Origin: Punica granatum
Lineage: Eukaryota; Streptophyta; Magnoliopsida; Myrtales; Lythraceae
NCBI RefSeq assembly: GCF_007655135.1
Contig: NC_045134.1
Span: forward strand, 5,662,982-5,726,981
DNA length: 64,000 nt
Direction of reading: 5' to 3'
Part shown: positions 1 through 11,100 of the stretch, in pieces
Layout: each line of letters starts with the position of its first letter
How positions within the stretch are numbered: position 1 is the stretch's first letter
Translations under genes and position numbers: made by a program
Notes under the pieces: generated by a model
The model's input: only the letters and a program-made list of their open reading frames with translations
Database searches by the model: none
What the model was told of the DNA's origin: nothing

Positions 1-459
1 AAACTAACCATATAACATCACATTGAGAATAACTGCGCTCATCTTTTAATATGCATTCTTCTCTCGACGTGGCGCGCTAACCAGTAAGCCTTTTCGAGAA
101 TACACAGTTTCATTTCATTTAGCCTCTATGTCTTCGGTGTACTGATGTACGAGTGTGTTAATTTTCAATCCATGCTGCATCTCATTTATAGGCATTGGGC
201 ATTGATAATCACAGAAAGCTTCATAAACGTCTATCTTTTTTTTTTTCTTTTTTCTTTTTTATGTGACAAACATCCATAATTTAATTCGTACTAGAAATGA
301 GATACCGCGCTTCGCTATGGATTGTATTAAATTTATTGTATTTTCATAAATTTTAATTTAAGTAGTGGTTTGATTCAATTAGAATATAGTTCAACTTTTT
401 TGTGTGTATATATGTAGATATATGATTGTATCATGTTATTAATTTATTCAGGTATCTAA
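1..459. other. gene-free AT-rich DNA
   Basis: No supportable gene. The stretch is AT-rich, with a pyrimidine run near 236-260, and ends at the TAA that flanks the MITE that follows. Confidence 0.6.
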
Positions 460-691
460 GGCTTGTTTGGTTTGCAAATGTGATTTTAAAATTATAACTT
501 CAACCTAATTCCACCCACAACAAAACAAAATAAATGATACAAAGTAAAAAAGTGAGTTCCATTTATATCACTTTTTTTTCACAACAAAACAAAATAATTC
601 ATACAAAGTCAAATGGTGGATCCCATTTATACCACTCTTTTTCAAAATTAAAATCTGATTTTAAAATCCTACTTTGAAACCAAACGCAGCA
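460..691. mobile_element. Tourist-like MITE with TAA flanks
   Basis: This short non-coding element has imperfect terminal inverted repeats. The left end reads GCTTGTTTGGTTT and the right end, on the other strand, GCTGCGTTTGGTTT. Both continue inward to a shared ATTTTAAAAT. TAA lies directly outside each end (457-459 and 692-694), which fits the 3-bp target duplication of PIF/Harbinger (Tourist) elements. Inside is an approximate 64-bp tandem duplication (516-579 and 580-643), each copy starting ACAACAAAACAAAATAA or close to it. No transposase is encoded, so it would depend on an element elsewhere. The class is inferred from the ends and flanks only. Confidence 0.65.
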
Positions 692-923
692 TAAATGATC
701 GGTCCAGATAACCGGGGAAAAAAAAAAAAAGAAGAAGATCGGGTCCAGACGTGGATTATATCATCCACACCCAGTTTCTGATGAATTAATTTCCATGTGC
801 TGTCTTAGTTATTTTGAATAAATTCTTTTCCTTTTAATCCCAATCTATATATTTTTCCATCTTCAGCCATTTGCCTCTAATTCTGAAACCTACAGGTAGC
901 TTAGGTCAGCATCACAATCAATA

Positions 924-1029
924 CCAATTTTATCCATTTCGAATTGATTATTGAACATGAGCGGATTGTATTTTCATGATAATTCAATCCGCTCATGTTC
1001 AATAATCAATTCGAAATGGATAAAATTGG
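924..1029. repeat. perfect 45-bp inverted repeat (hairpin)
   Basis: The arms 924-968 and 985-1029 are exact reverse complements over 45 bp, separated by a 16-nt spacer. Transcribed from either strand this would give a fully paired stem. Perfect pairing suggests a young fold-back or MITE-derived hairpin, or possibly a young small-RNA precursor. No transcript evidence is available. Just downstream (about 1050-1105) the phrase CCAATGCAACTCTCG occurs twice. Confidence 0.9.
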
Positions 1030-3439
1030 AAATCTTGCGTTAATTTAATTCCAATGCAACTCTCGAGTTAATTCTTGCCCGACTTCAATCCCAATGCAAC
1101 TCTCGCTATTTCGAGACGGTTCGCTAAGTTATTCACCCCATATCAATTTAGATTCGTGGTAAAAATCGTGAAGAGAGTTCAATCTAATCTGATGTTTCAT
1201 TTTTTGCCATATGTTGGTGAAAGATGTGTTTGAAATCCTCAACACTAAAAGGCCCAATTGCAATAATTGATAGAACCACGGGACCTGAGATTAAATCCAA
1301 TGCTGGAAAAGCCCAACAGACCCACGACTTAAGAGGATTTAGCAAAACTCGTTAGTGCATGCTGCATATAATAATGAATGATCAAGTTAGTATCACAATG
1401 ACAATGCTGGCCCATTTTCTGAAGCAAAGACCCAGCTTCTGTAGAAGTGCAGAAGGGCTCGTTAGATTTATGGTCGCACCGTCGACGGCAGCGATTTGAA
1501 AAACTAACTATTCCGTGATAATCATAGCCAGTGCATTTCGAACTGCCAAATCGTACCAGTGGATAATGGGATGGGTACAATTTTCCTTTCTGAAAAACCA
1601 CCATTATATGGTATGGATATGGTTGTGATGAAAGAGCTAGGGATGATATATTATTGCATTATGCGGCTTTTGTATATTCTAAATGTCCGTTATACATACC
1701 CGCCTCACCCCCAAAGCCAAGCCTTTCTTATATAATCATCAACCTCAGCCCACCTACATATAATGTAATGTAATTCAAGCTACTTTCACGAGATCCTTTC
1801 ATATAAGCGTTTTTCGTAAACCTCCAGCTCATGGTAAAGCATTCCTTCACGATCCTACTTTAAAACATATACACGAATCTCAAGTCGAAATATATATTTT
1901 CATTTTTATTCCATCTTTTTTTTATCACCTGTTGCAATAAACTTAAATTTTATTATTTTTATTCCTTCTTTTTTTCTGACAAGCCTCACGCAACAAGCGA
2001 GCAAAAAAGAATAGTTGTTAATCATTAAATCCTATTCCTCATTGATGATTCATTCATTCATTCACTTTTTTTTTTTTTTTTTTGCAATAGAGGGATGGAT
2101 CCGCGGAACTCTTTACTTGATAATACATTACTAGGGTAGTGTTGTATTTTGACGCTTTTCTTTTCAATTGTTATGATTTTTTTTCTTGGTAAAATCAAGG
2201 GTATACTCAACTTATAAACTGAGACTAATCTTGTTTTGGACGTTAATTAATACTCACAATTTTTTTGTGAGACGAATATGACATCTGCCTTGTGGGGAAA
2301 TTTGGATGGTTATAAGTATTTAAGTATTTACTTTTTTCTTAATAACTCGGCCATTAATACTACCACGATATGGAAGGGAGACCATGGCCTTTCCATGTAT
2401 GTCCATGCTCTCTTAAGTAAGCTGGTGGCCTCTTCACTAGGGTCCGCATCGATAAGTCGTTCCACTGGACAAATTTGTTGCCAAAGCAGCTCGAAAAAAG
2501 TTTCTAACAAGTATGACGCGATCGAGTTTGCACAGGGGAAAGATATTCCGGAGTGACTATTCATCCCATATCATGAGACATCGAAAACTTTCTTCCTTTC
2601 CTTGGGATCATCTCGAGAGTCGGCGTACGCATTTTTATCACCATTGTTACTCCGACCGTGCAGCTTATAGGCTTGGGGACACGAGCTGGAGAAGAAGTAT
2701 ACATTCATCTTACGTTGCTTATTGCTTCACTCCGTACGCATCTGTTGCTTTCGCCATACAGACAGCAGCAATTGGAAATGTTGACTCTGCGTATATATGC
2801 TGGAAAACACGAAATCCACAAACACAAGACAATTTTAATTAACAATGATTTTTCATTACCAATAGAGTTTGTTCAAGTAATTCGACACTTGTTCTCTTTA
2901 AATAAGATATCGGATTTGAGTCTTATGAATGGAGAAAATTCATATTGGAACGGGAGAGCTTTACCCCTTTAGTGGGCCAACCCAGCTCGAATTGAATTAG
3001 TCGGAATCTGTTAGGCTTTTGGACACCAAGATGCTCTTCTCTTCACTAATTAATTACCAATTAATTCATGCATCTGCTCATTGAAATAGTCTGGTTAACT
3101 AAGTAATCGTGTCTAGAGCATCGAAATTTCATATATTCATGGATAACTAAATAATAATAATTGTCCAACAGGACGAACCTCCTTCCACACCTCTGAAATA
3201 GTAAACCGCACTTTTGGCTACCTCGAAATTGAATCTGGCGTGGTACAAGTATAACCCGCTCTGAAACCATGTAAAATTCTCACTTAAACTTTCACGGACT
3301 TGAGCCCATCTGCAATCCAAAAGCTTAAATTAATAGATTATTGGACCCAAGTCTCATATAAACTTGTTGTTTCTTTTTTAATTTTTTCACATGGGAAAAT
3401 ATATTCAACAGTGCTCTGTATATTCAGAGCTTGAGGATC
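1030..3439. other. gene-free region
   Basis: No gene is supportable. Short open frames at 1329-1604 and 2278-2972 overlap on both strands and resemble no family I know. A short phrase near 2740 (CGCATCTGTTGCTTTCGCC) recurs imperfectly near 5158, so both places may carry remains of the same old repeat. Confidence 0.5.
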
Positions 3440-4990
3440 TCTGGGTCAGACCCTTCGACCATTTTGAAAGACAGAATTAAGTGCTTGATGAGGGAGAATT
3501 GACGGAAAACATTGATAGCCTCGACCACAAAGTTCAATCAAGGGACCATCGGCACACCATTTATCATGCCAAAAAGATATATGCTGAATTGATAAGTAGT
3601 AATCTTCCTGCATAAGACAAAGTATCGAGAGTTCCAACTCTTGATTCTACCTGTGATCTTATCAGTTAAAGCCATGCAGTCCTCTGTGGATAATCTACCA
3701 GAGACCAACGGTAGCCCCAAGTATTTGATAGGAAGAGAACCCGATTTAAATCGGGTTAGATCAAGGATCTCCTGAACTTGATATTCACCTAGGCCAGCAC
3801 AGAAGAATTCAGTCTTATCAGCATTCAACTTCAGACTCCGGAAGTTTGTCAATTCACCTAACACCTCCATCACCACGTCAATAGAACTAATATTTCCATC
3901 AGTAAAAACCATTAAGTCAACAGCGAAGCGTAGATGGGTCAGCTGTATACCTCGACATTTTGGATGGACACCCAATCTAGCATCAGCAGCAGCCTGAGTC
4001 CAAGAGCCGAGATTACACCTCCATGGCTAAAACAAATAGATAGGGAGAAATTGGATCCCCCTGCCTAGCTCCCTTACCACCTTTAAAATAACCTGCAAGG
4101 GATCCATTAATCGCCACTGGAAAACCACGGAGAAGTTATACAAGAAACTATCCATTTGACAAAATTAGTCGGGAAACCGACGGCCTTGAGAATAATATTC
4201 TCCAAGAACTTCCAATCGAGAGAATCAAACGCCTTCATCAGATCAATCTTTAAAGCACACCGAGAACTCATCCCTTTTGCACCTCAGGAGCTCCTGAACA
4301 AGCAAGCCAAACTGTTATCAGAAATCCTACTGCCTTTTGTAAATGCAGTTTTTGATTCTTACTAACAAGGGAAGGGAGAACATCCCTCAACCTCTTAGCA
4401 AGAACCTCAGTGATGACTTTATAGATTAAATTGCACCAGGAGATGGGCCTGAAATCTCTCATATAATCTGCATTCAGCTTTTTCGGCACCAGAGTAAGAA
4501 TTATAGGTTTACTTGTCGAAGCATCCTGCAAGTCGAGAAAAACTCGAGAATGGCTGCTATCACTGAATCTGACTTTATAGATTAAATTGCACCAGGAGAT
4601 GGGCCTGAAATCTCTCATATAATCTGCATTCAGCTTTTTCGGCACCAGAGTAAGAATTGTAGAGTTTACTTGTCGAAGCATCCTGCAAGTCGAGAAAAAA
4701 CTCGAGAATAGCTGCTGTCACTGAATCCCCTGTGCATTAGCATAACTCCTCTTTTATATCCATAATGCTATCCGACCTCCTACCATCCTCAGACGGCAAT
4801 GATCTAATAGTACCACGAGAATGATGCACCTTGACAGATTTGTAAAAGAATGAGTTATTTCCATGGCCCAAATTCAACCGTTGGATTCTTCTGCTTCAAG
4901 ATAGCCTCCTCAGTGACCATAAAATTCATCAGCTGCTGCCTTTTCTCCTTTTCAGCAAAGATAAGAGCATCATAAAACTTGAATTCAAAT
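3440..4990 (-). mobile_element. degenerate LINE (non-LTR) reverse transcriptase
   Basis: Read on the minus strand, pieces of a plant LINE reverse transcriptase follow one another in the correct order but in broken frames. First comes a segment containing MRDFRPISWCNLIYK, then AKRLRDVLPSLVS (about 4270-4680). Next, at 3538-3975, comes the catalytic region reading LTHLRFAVDLMVF, followed by KSGSLPIKYLGLPLVSGRLS and RIKSWNSRY. The usual FADD box is FAVD here, so an essential aspartate is lost. Frameshifts, stops and a 156-bp internal tandem duplication confirm that it is dead. No clear endonuclease domain or poly(A) tail was found. Confidence 0.88.
4415..4728. repeat. 156-bp tandem duplication inside the LINE
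   Basis: Copy 1 (4415-4570) and copy 2 (4571-4728) both start GACTTTATAGATTAAATTGC and run to CACTGAATC. They differ by only a few substitutions and two 1-bp insertions. The duplication repeats the DFRPISWCNLIYK segment of the reverse transcriptase, so it arose after the element was already inserted or dead. Confidence 0.92.
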
Positions 4991-7030
4991 TTTAAGGACG
5001 ATATATATAATCAAACTCTGATTTATATAAAACCTGTATTCAAATTTTAACACAGTTTCATTGACCTCGAATTTGCATAATATTATATCTCATCGTTCAA
5101 AGTCACGAGGCATAAACATTAGTCGGACCGTGTGCTTTGCCCATTATCTCCGTCGTATGCATCTGTTGCTTCCGCCGTCCAAATAGCACTAATTAATTGA
5201 GTCAATGGTTCGCTTGGTTGTTGGAAAAATATTTGAAAAAAGAAAAATGGTCTAGTTGATCTATGATGGGGACAGAAATTCTCAAAGGGAGGACAAATAA
5301 AAAATGGTTTCCAATTATCTTGTGCATTTCTTTTGAGTGCACCGCACGATAACTAAAAATCCATTGGATCCCAATTACTCCGAATTCGAATAGGAATATC
5401 GGTCATTAAGGGATAAAACTTTTTAAATCGCAAATTTTCTCTACATACAAAGCTTTAACTCAAAATTTTACTTAATTAAAGGGACATGCGTCGAACCATA
5501 AATAATTGTAATTTGTACATATTTTCTTCTGTAAAAACTTTAAATATATATATATATATATATAAATAAATGGTCTCTCTTGAACGTCTCCATCCGAGTG
5601 GTAGCTCATCAACAATTCTTGAATGAAAACAACTTATCCAAACTCGAAAATTTGAAGAAGGAGTTTCTCATTACGCAACTTAATTGGATTCACCATTTTA
5701 TCCGTTAGAACCCATTAAATTTAAGATGAGCCCCATCAAAGCACAGTTAATTGTCGATGGCAAATATTCAAGTGCCCTACTCATGGGATAATTAGATTCG
5801 CCAATTTATCCGTTGGGTTGAAAATATATTCCCGATTGACTGAAGAAAGTTATCTAGCGAAGAGACTCGAAAAATCGGTAGAGTTATATACTCGATCTAT
5901 TTAATGGATTGGGTGATATATTTTGAAATGTAATCTAGATTTTCATAGATTTCTGGTATATATCTGCACTAGGAATTTAAATATTATTAGGATTTCCACA
6001 AACAGATTTATATGGGGTTTATTTTTCTAATGTATAGGGATATGCGGGAGTTTCTTTAAAATGATTGTAACTCTAGAATAAGAAGAAAAATCGGTCCACG
6101 CCGTCCCGAACCACGTATACCGATTGTGTGATTTCCCTATTCCTAATCTCCTCAATTGCACGAGTTTATTTTCTCCCAGCGATCCCGAATTTCTCGAACG
6201 CTATCGTATCAGAATTTAAAAAACTTCACAACACAAACATTGTCGATGGTGGCGTTTCCGTTATGGAAAGGCGACTGCAGAAGCGGGCATCGGTAACATC
6301 GACGAGGTTGTTCGAGAACCCAACCACAGGTCGACACGTGTCGTGCTAGCCATATGAGTCAGCAGCAATTGTCGTGTCCCTCTCTCTCCACTTTATGAGA
6401 GCTTTACGTCATTCTGCCTTTAACGCCATAAATTCTGGAGTCCACGTGGCAGAAACCCTTTTCGTCCGTATGCGATAAGATAAGAGTTCCAGCTTCTCAA
6501 TCCAACAATAATATATCAATATCATCATTCAAGATCAATACCATCCCCCTGCTTTCACGTAATATATTTAGGATCTAATCGGCATAACCACGATAATGTA
6601 ACTCTATGGCAAACCGAGTAGCATCGTAGCTAAATCAACGCCCAATTTATTGCAGTTTAATACTCCCGATGTTTCATCGTATTTCATGGAGCAGTCCATG
6701 CAATATGGTTGCATCTTGCACGTGTCCTGTCCACTAAATAAAAGGAAGTACCCCCGTGCAGTGCTATAACGCATTACGTCGAGCGTGATGACAATGACTG
6801 GGGAGCGTAAATGAATCTTCTCCGACTCGACAACTGGCAATAGGTGCGTGATTTGGTAACATGACAGTTTGTTCACTATCAGTAGATAAAATGATTTCTT
6901 TTACTTTTAAATCCCAAACAATTCGATTAAAAGTTAATACGGTAAATCGCGAGATAGTAGATAATCTAAAATTTTCTTTCTTATATATATATATATATAT
7001 ATATAATTAGCACAAGAGGATTGCCTTCCA
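4991..7030. other. gene-free region with (TA)n tracts
   Basis: I see no supportable gene. (AT)n tracts lie at about 5543-5565 and 6982-7005. Open frames at 6128-6349 and 6604-6876 are short, match nothing known and have no exon-like context. The end of this stretch is probably the LKR/SDH promoter. Confidence 0.5.
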
Positions 7031-8144
7031 TATATAACCAGATTGCTCAGTAACTTTTATTATTCATCACGTTTATCTTATTTGCTTCGCGCACTCTCCA
7101 ATCTTCATCACCGTCGTCATCATTCACTAATAATAAGTTGGTGCATACTGACACTGCAACCTTCCATCTCCGCTTTTTCTTCTGCTGACGAAATCGAGCA
7201 AATCCTCTTTTCTTCCTGCTGATAAATTTTTCGGACCCCATCGACCAGTAATAACCGTGATCTGCATCAGAGCGTCTCGGAGCCCCCTTCTTTTCACCGC
7301 AGAAACAGAGGTACACGACCATGATCTTCTTCTTCTTCTTCTTCTTCCGCCGACATCTTACCTCGAGTTTTCCTTGTGCCCATATGATTGAGAAGCTCGG
7401 TAGTCATTTATCTCTGCTGGGTCTGCAAGTTCTTGGCTTAAAGTTTGGTTCTTGGCTCTGCCAGTGCAGGAGTTTGGACAGGGGAAGATGAAAAGATTTA
7501 GTCCTCGAATTTAACTTTGAAGTGGTCGTCTGTTATTTAAGTCGTGTCATCGACTCCTCGACTTTTTCGATTTTTTATGTTGAGTCCCCTGTCCCCTCGC
7601 TGGGCCCTTTATCAATAACCAATATGTGTCAGAGATCGGGTTTTCTTGTTTTATAAAAATCTATGATATATTCAGTGCAAATGGATATGTCGAATATGTT
7701 CAGTCCCTTTTGCCTTTTCCCCGCCATGTCAATGAATATACTTCAACTTTATGAACTTCATGTTCCTCTACTGAGACAAGGATCTGTACATTAGATATAA
7801 TGTTTCTATCTCCTGAGATCGAAACTCGAACGGCTGTCTTGCCGAAGATTAATTTAATTTAGATTTTCGTATTCCTTTTTTGGTAGTAGCTTAAGAGTTA
7901 GCTTCACCCGCCGGAATCCAATTTTCATCCTAAGCTCTCCTCGCAGAAGACTGCTCTGTTGATATATCCGAATCTAGTGACGTAGTTGTCATTTTTCTCG
8001 GGCCACCTTCATTTTCTGCACTAGCAAAGTGGGCGGTTGGATCGGCATTCGGCCTGAGAAAGATAGACTTGAACATTTACAACTTCCTTTTTCGCAGGTT
8101 GATCTACTGTAAGTGAATCAGTGTTGCAGAAGAAGGCCTAGACA
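7031..8144 (+). promoter_or_regulatory. probable LKR/SDH promoter and 5' leader
   Basis: A TATATAA box at 7031-7037 is followed by CT/CTT-rich DNA (CTT repeat about 7323-7347), typical of plant 5' leaders. A good acceptor (TTTTTCGCAG at about 8098) sits 46 nt before the LKR/SDH start codon, so the leader probably contains an intron. No transcript data are available, so the transcription start is inferred. The minus-strand frame at 7047-7322 is regarded as chance. Confidence 0.4.
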
Positions 8145-11100
8145 ATGCTCGGGAATGGAGTTGTTGGGATCCTCGCTGAATGCTCGAATAAGTGGGAGAG
8201 GAGAGTGCCCCTGACTCCCTCACACTGTGCTCGGCTTCTACTTGGTGGAAAGGACCGGACTGGAGTTTCTCGAATTATTGTGCAACCATCGACTAAGAGA
8301 ATCCATCACGATGCACTCTATGAGGACGTTGGTTGTGAAATATCAGAGGACTTGTCCGAGTGTGGCCTTATAGTGGGCATTAAGCAACCCAAGGTCTGCA
8401 GAAACCAGAACACTTTTCTTCTTTCTTCTTTTTCACATAGATGCACTAAAAAGCCTCTAGACTATTTTGTATTTTATATTACATATATTGAAGGAATTTT
8501 ATAGAGGAAGTCCTATAGTGTAGCAGTCGTTCAGAGAATTTCAGATCATCTGTCGTTCATTCTCTTTGTACTAATTTTCCGGTTTTGCTTGGAGCAGTTG
8601 GAGATGATCCTTCCTGATAGAGCTTTTGCATTCTTCTCACACACACACAAGGCACAGAAAGAAAACATGCCCTTGTTAGATAAGGTCCACTCTTCAGGCA
8701 TTTTTTGTGAGCTAGCCACCAAATAACGGTGAGACGCTTATTTACCATTTTGATGTTTTTCACTTTGTTGTCATTAGGTATTAGCTGAGAGAGCTTCTTT
8801 GTATGATTACGAGCTTATCATTGGGGACCACGGAAAGAGGTTGCTCGCATTTGGGAACTATGCTGGAAGAGCAGGACTAATCGACTTCTTAAGTGGACTA
8901 GGACAGCGTAAGTCAATTGACATGAACCATCATGATATGTCTTCATTCTGCCTCTGGAATGCTTCTTCTCTATAAATGCTGCTCATAGTATTTATCAAAG
9001 TTTGAAGCTTGCAGTATTTCATTATCTGTTGTTTTCTGTTCAGCACCTAACTATGCTGAGGATATGCATATGCGGTTGTTATTTTTGGGTTAGATCAGTT
9101 ATGGCTAAATTTGTTTTTATTTTTTCTTAAATTCTCAGGGTATCTGAATTTGGGATACTCAACGCCTTTTCTCTCCCTCGGCACATCTTACATGTATCCT
9201 TCACTGGCTGCTGCTAAGGCTGCGGTCATTTCTGTTGGTGAAGAAATTGCAACTCAGGGACTTCCATTGGGTATCTGTCCCCTTGTTTTCGTATTCACAG
9301 GCTCAGGAAATGGTAACGTCAGAATTGAAAATCAACTCTCCTTTAACCTTCATTACTTTTATTAGTTGGAACTAGTTTCTTTATTGGTAGTGTTTCGACA
9401 TATTACCAATCTTCTGTCTGTTTCTTTATGGGCCTGTGTAGTTTCCGCTGGTGCGCAGGAGATATTTAAGCTCCTTCCTCACACTTTTGTGGATCCAAGC
9501 GAGCTTCCCGAACTCTTTGAGACGGTAAAATGTCAGCTCTTTCAGCTAATTCATATTCTTGCTGCAGTGCATTTGTCTTAGTTAACTACTTATCCTAAAA
9601 GCTAAGCTAGCAGAAATCTGCAATCTGATATTCTCTTCTTTTTAATGGAATAGGCCAAAGATCTTTCACGATCTGAGAGGAGATCTAAACGAGCATTCCA
9701 AGTGTACGGTTGCGTTGTGACTTGTCAAGACATGGTTAGGCACAAAGACCCCACGAAAGTGTTTGACAAAGTATGTTCTCTCAACTTTATGTTTTTTCCA
9801 CGGCTCGGGGTTTTATCATCAGCAAATCTTGTTTTCCTGCACAGAAAACCTGTTCTTTTTTCAGTTTATCTAGTGCGTATTTCTAGGACCTATTTCACTC
9901 CTATTGTCCACAACGATGTCTGAGAACATTAATTTATGTATTTTTTGCTGTCTTAGAATACTATATTCTAATGCATGAATTTGTTTTTATTGGCAAATCT
10001 GACGCATTTCAGGCAGACTACTATGCACATCCAGAACACTATACCCCAATTTTTCATGAGAAAGTAGCGTCCTATGCATCCGTTATCGGTAGGTGGTGAT
10101 GTCACCAGTAAACTAATTGCATCAGGCCCTTCGAGATTCCGTTATCTTGCTAATGTTACTCAGAATATTTTGTATATATTGAAATGGATGAACTAATTAC
10201 GCTTGCTTCTTGATGCAGTCAATTGCATGTATTGGGAGAAAAGATTCCCCCGGTTATTGAGTACCGAACAGCTTCGTGATCTCATGACAAAAGGATGCCC
10301 GCTCGTGGGCATCTCTGATATAACGTGTGATATTGGAGGCTCGATAGAATTTATTAACAGAACCACGTATATAGAATCACCCTTCTTTAGGTATGCATAT
10401 TCTATATTTTTCTGAGATATTTTACATACGTTTGTTCCATCTAGAACTCTGAAGTGCATACAACAAGGCCATTTTTATGTCATATCATTGTTCATATCTC
10501 AAGAATATTTGGTTTTGTTTCAATGATGTGGTGATTCGGCATTTGCAGATACGACGTTTCAAATGATTCTTATCATTCTGATATGGAAGGAAACGGCTTG
10601 CTTTGTTCAGCTGTGGACATTCTTCCGACAGAGTTTGCGAAGGAGGTGCCATAGTCACGAATTCTCCTATAATCAATTGTGTTACATTTACTGTGTTTTT
10701 TTTTTTTTTGCATATCTCCTCTATTATAACATTGCAATGTTCTACTCTTTCATGCCATGCTCCAAACCACTGTGAAGGCTTCACGACATTTCGGCAATAT
10801 ACTATCCGAATTCATTGGAAAATTAGCTTCTACGGTTGACATTGCCAAACTACCTGACCACTTGAGGAGAGCTTGCATAGCCCATGGTGGGGCCCTAACT
10901 CCTCTTAACGAATACATCCCACGAATGCGAGAGTCTGATACGGAGTAAGTTATTCCGTCTAGTTCAATCTTGAAGAAATCATTCCTAACCATAAATTTGT
11001 CCTGAATTCAAGTAGTACAATGATTGAATGTGACTTCCATTCCCATTATATGTTTGATACCTTTATTCCTCTGATTCTTAGGGAAATGCCTGTAAGTGTT

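Noticed and set aside
2278..2972. Cluster of plus and minus frames of 78-109 codons
   Set aside because: No domain, mutually overlapping, no splice support.
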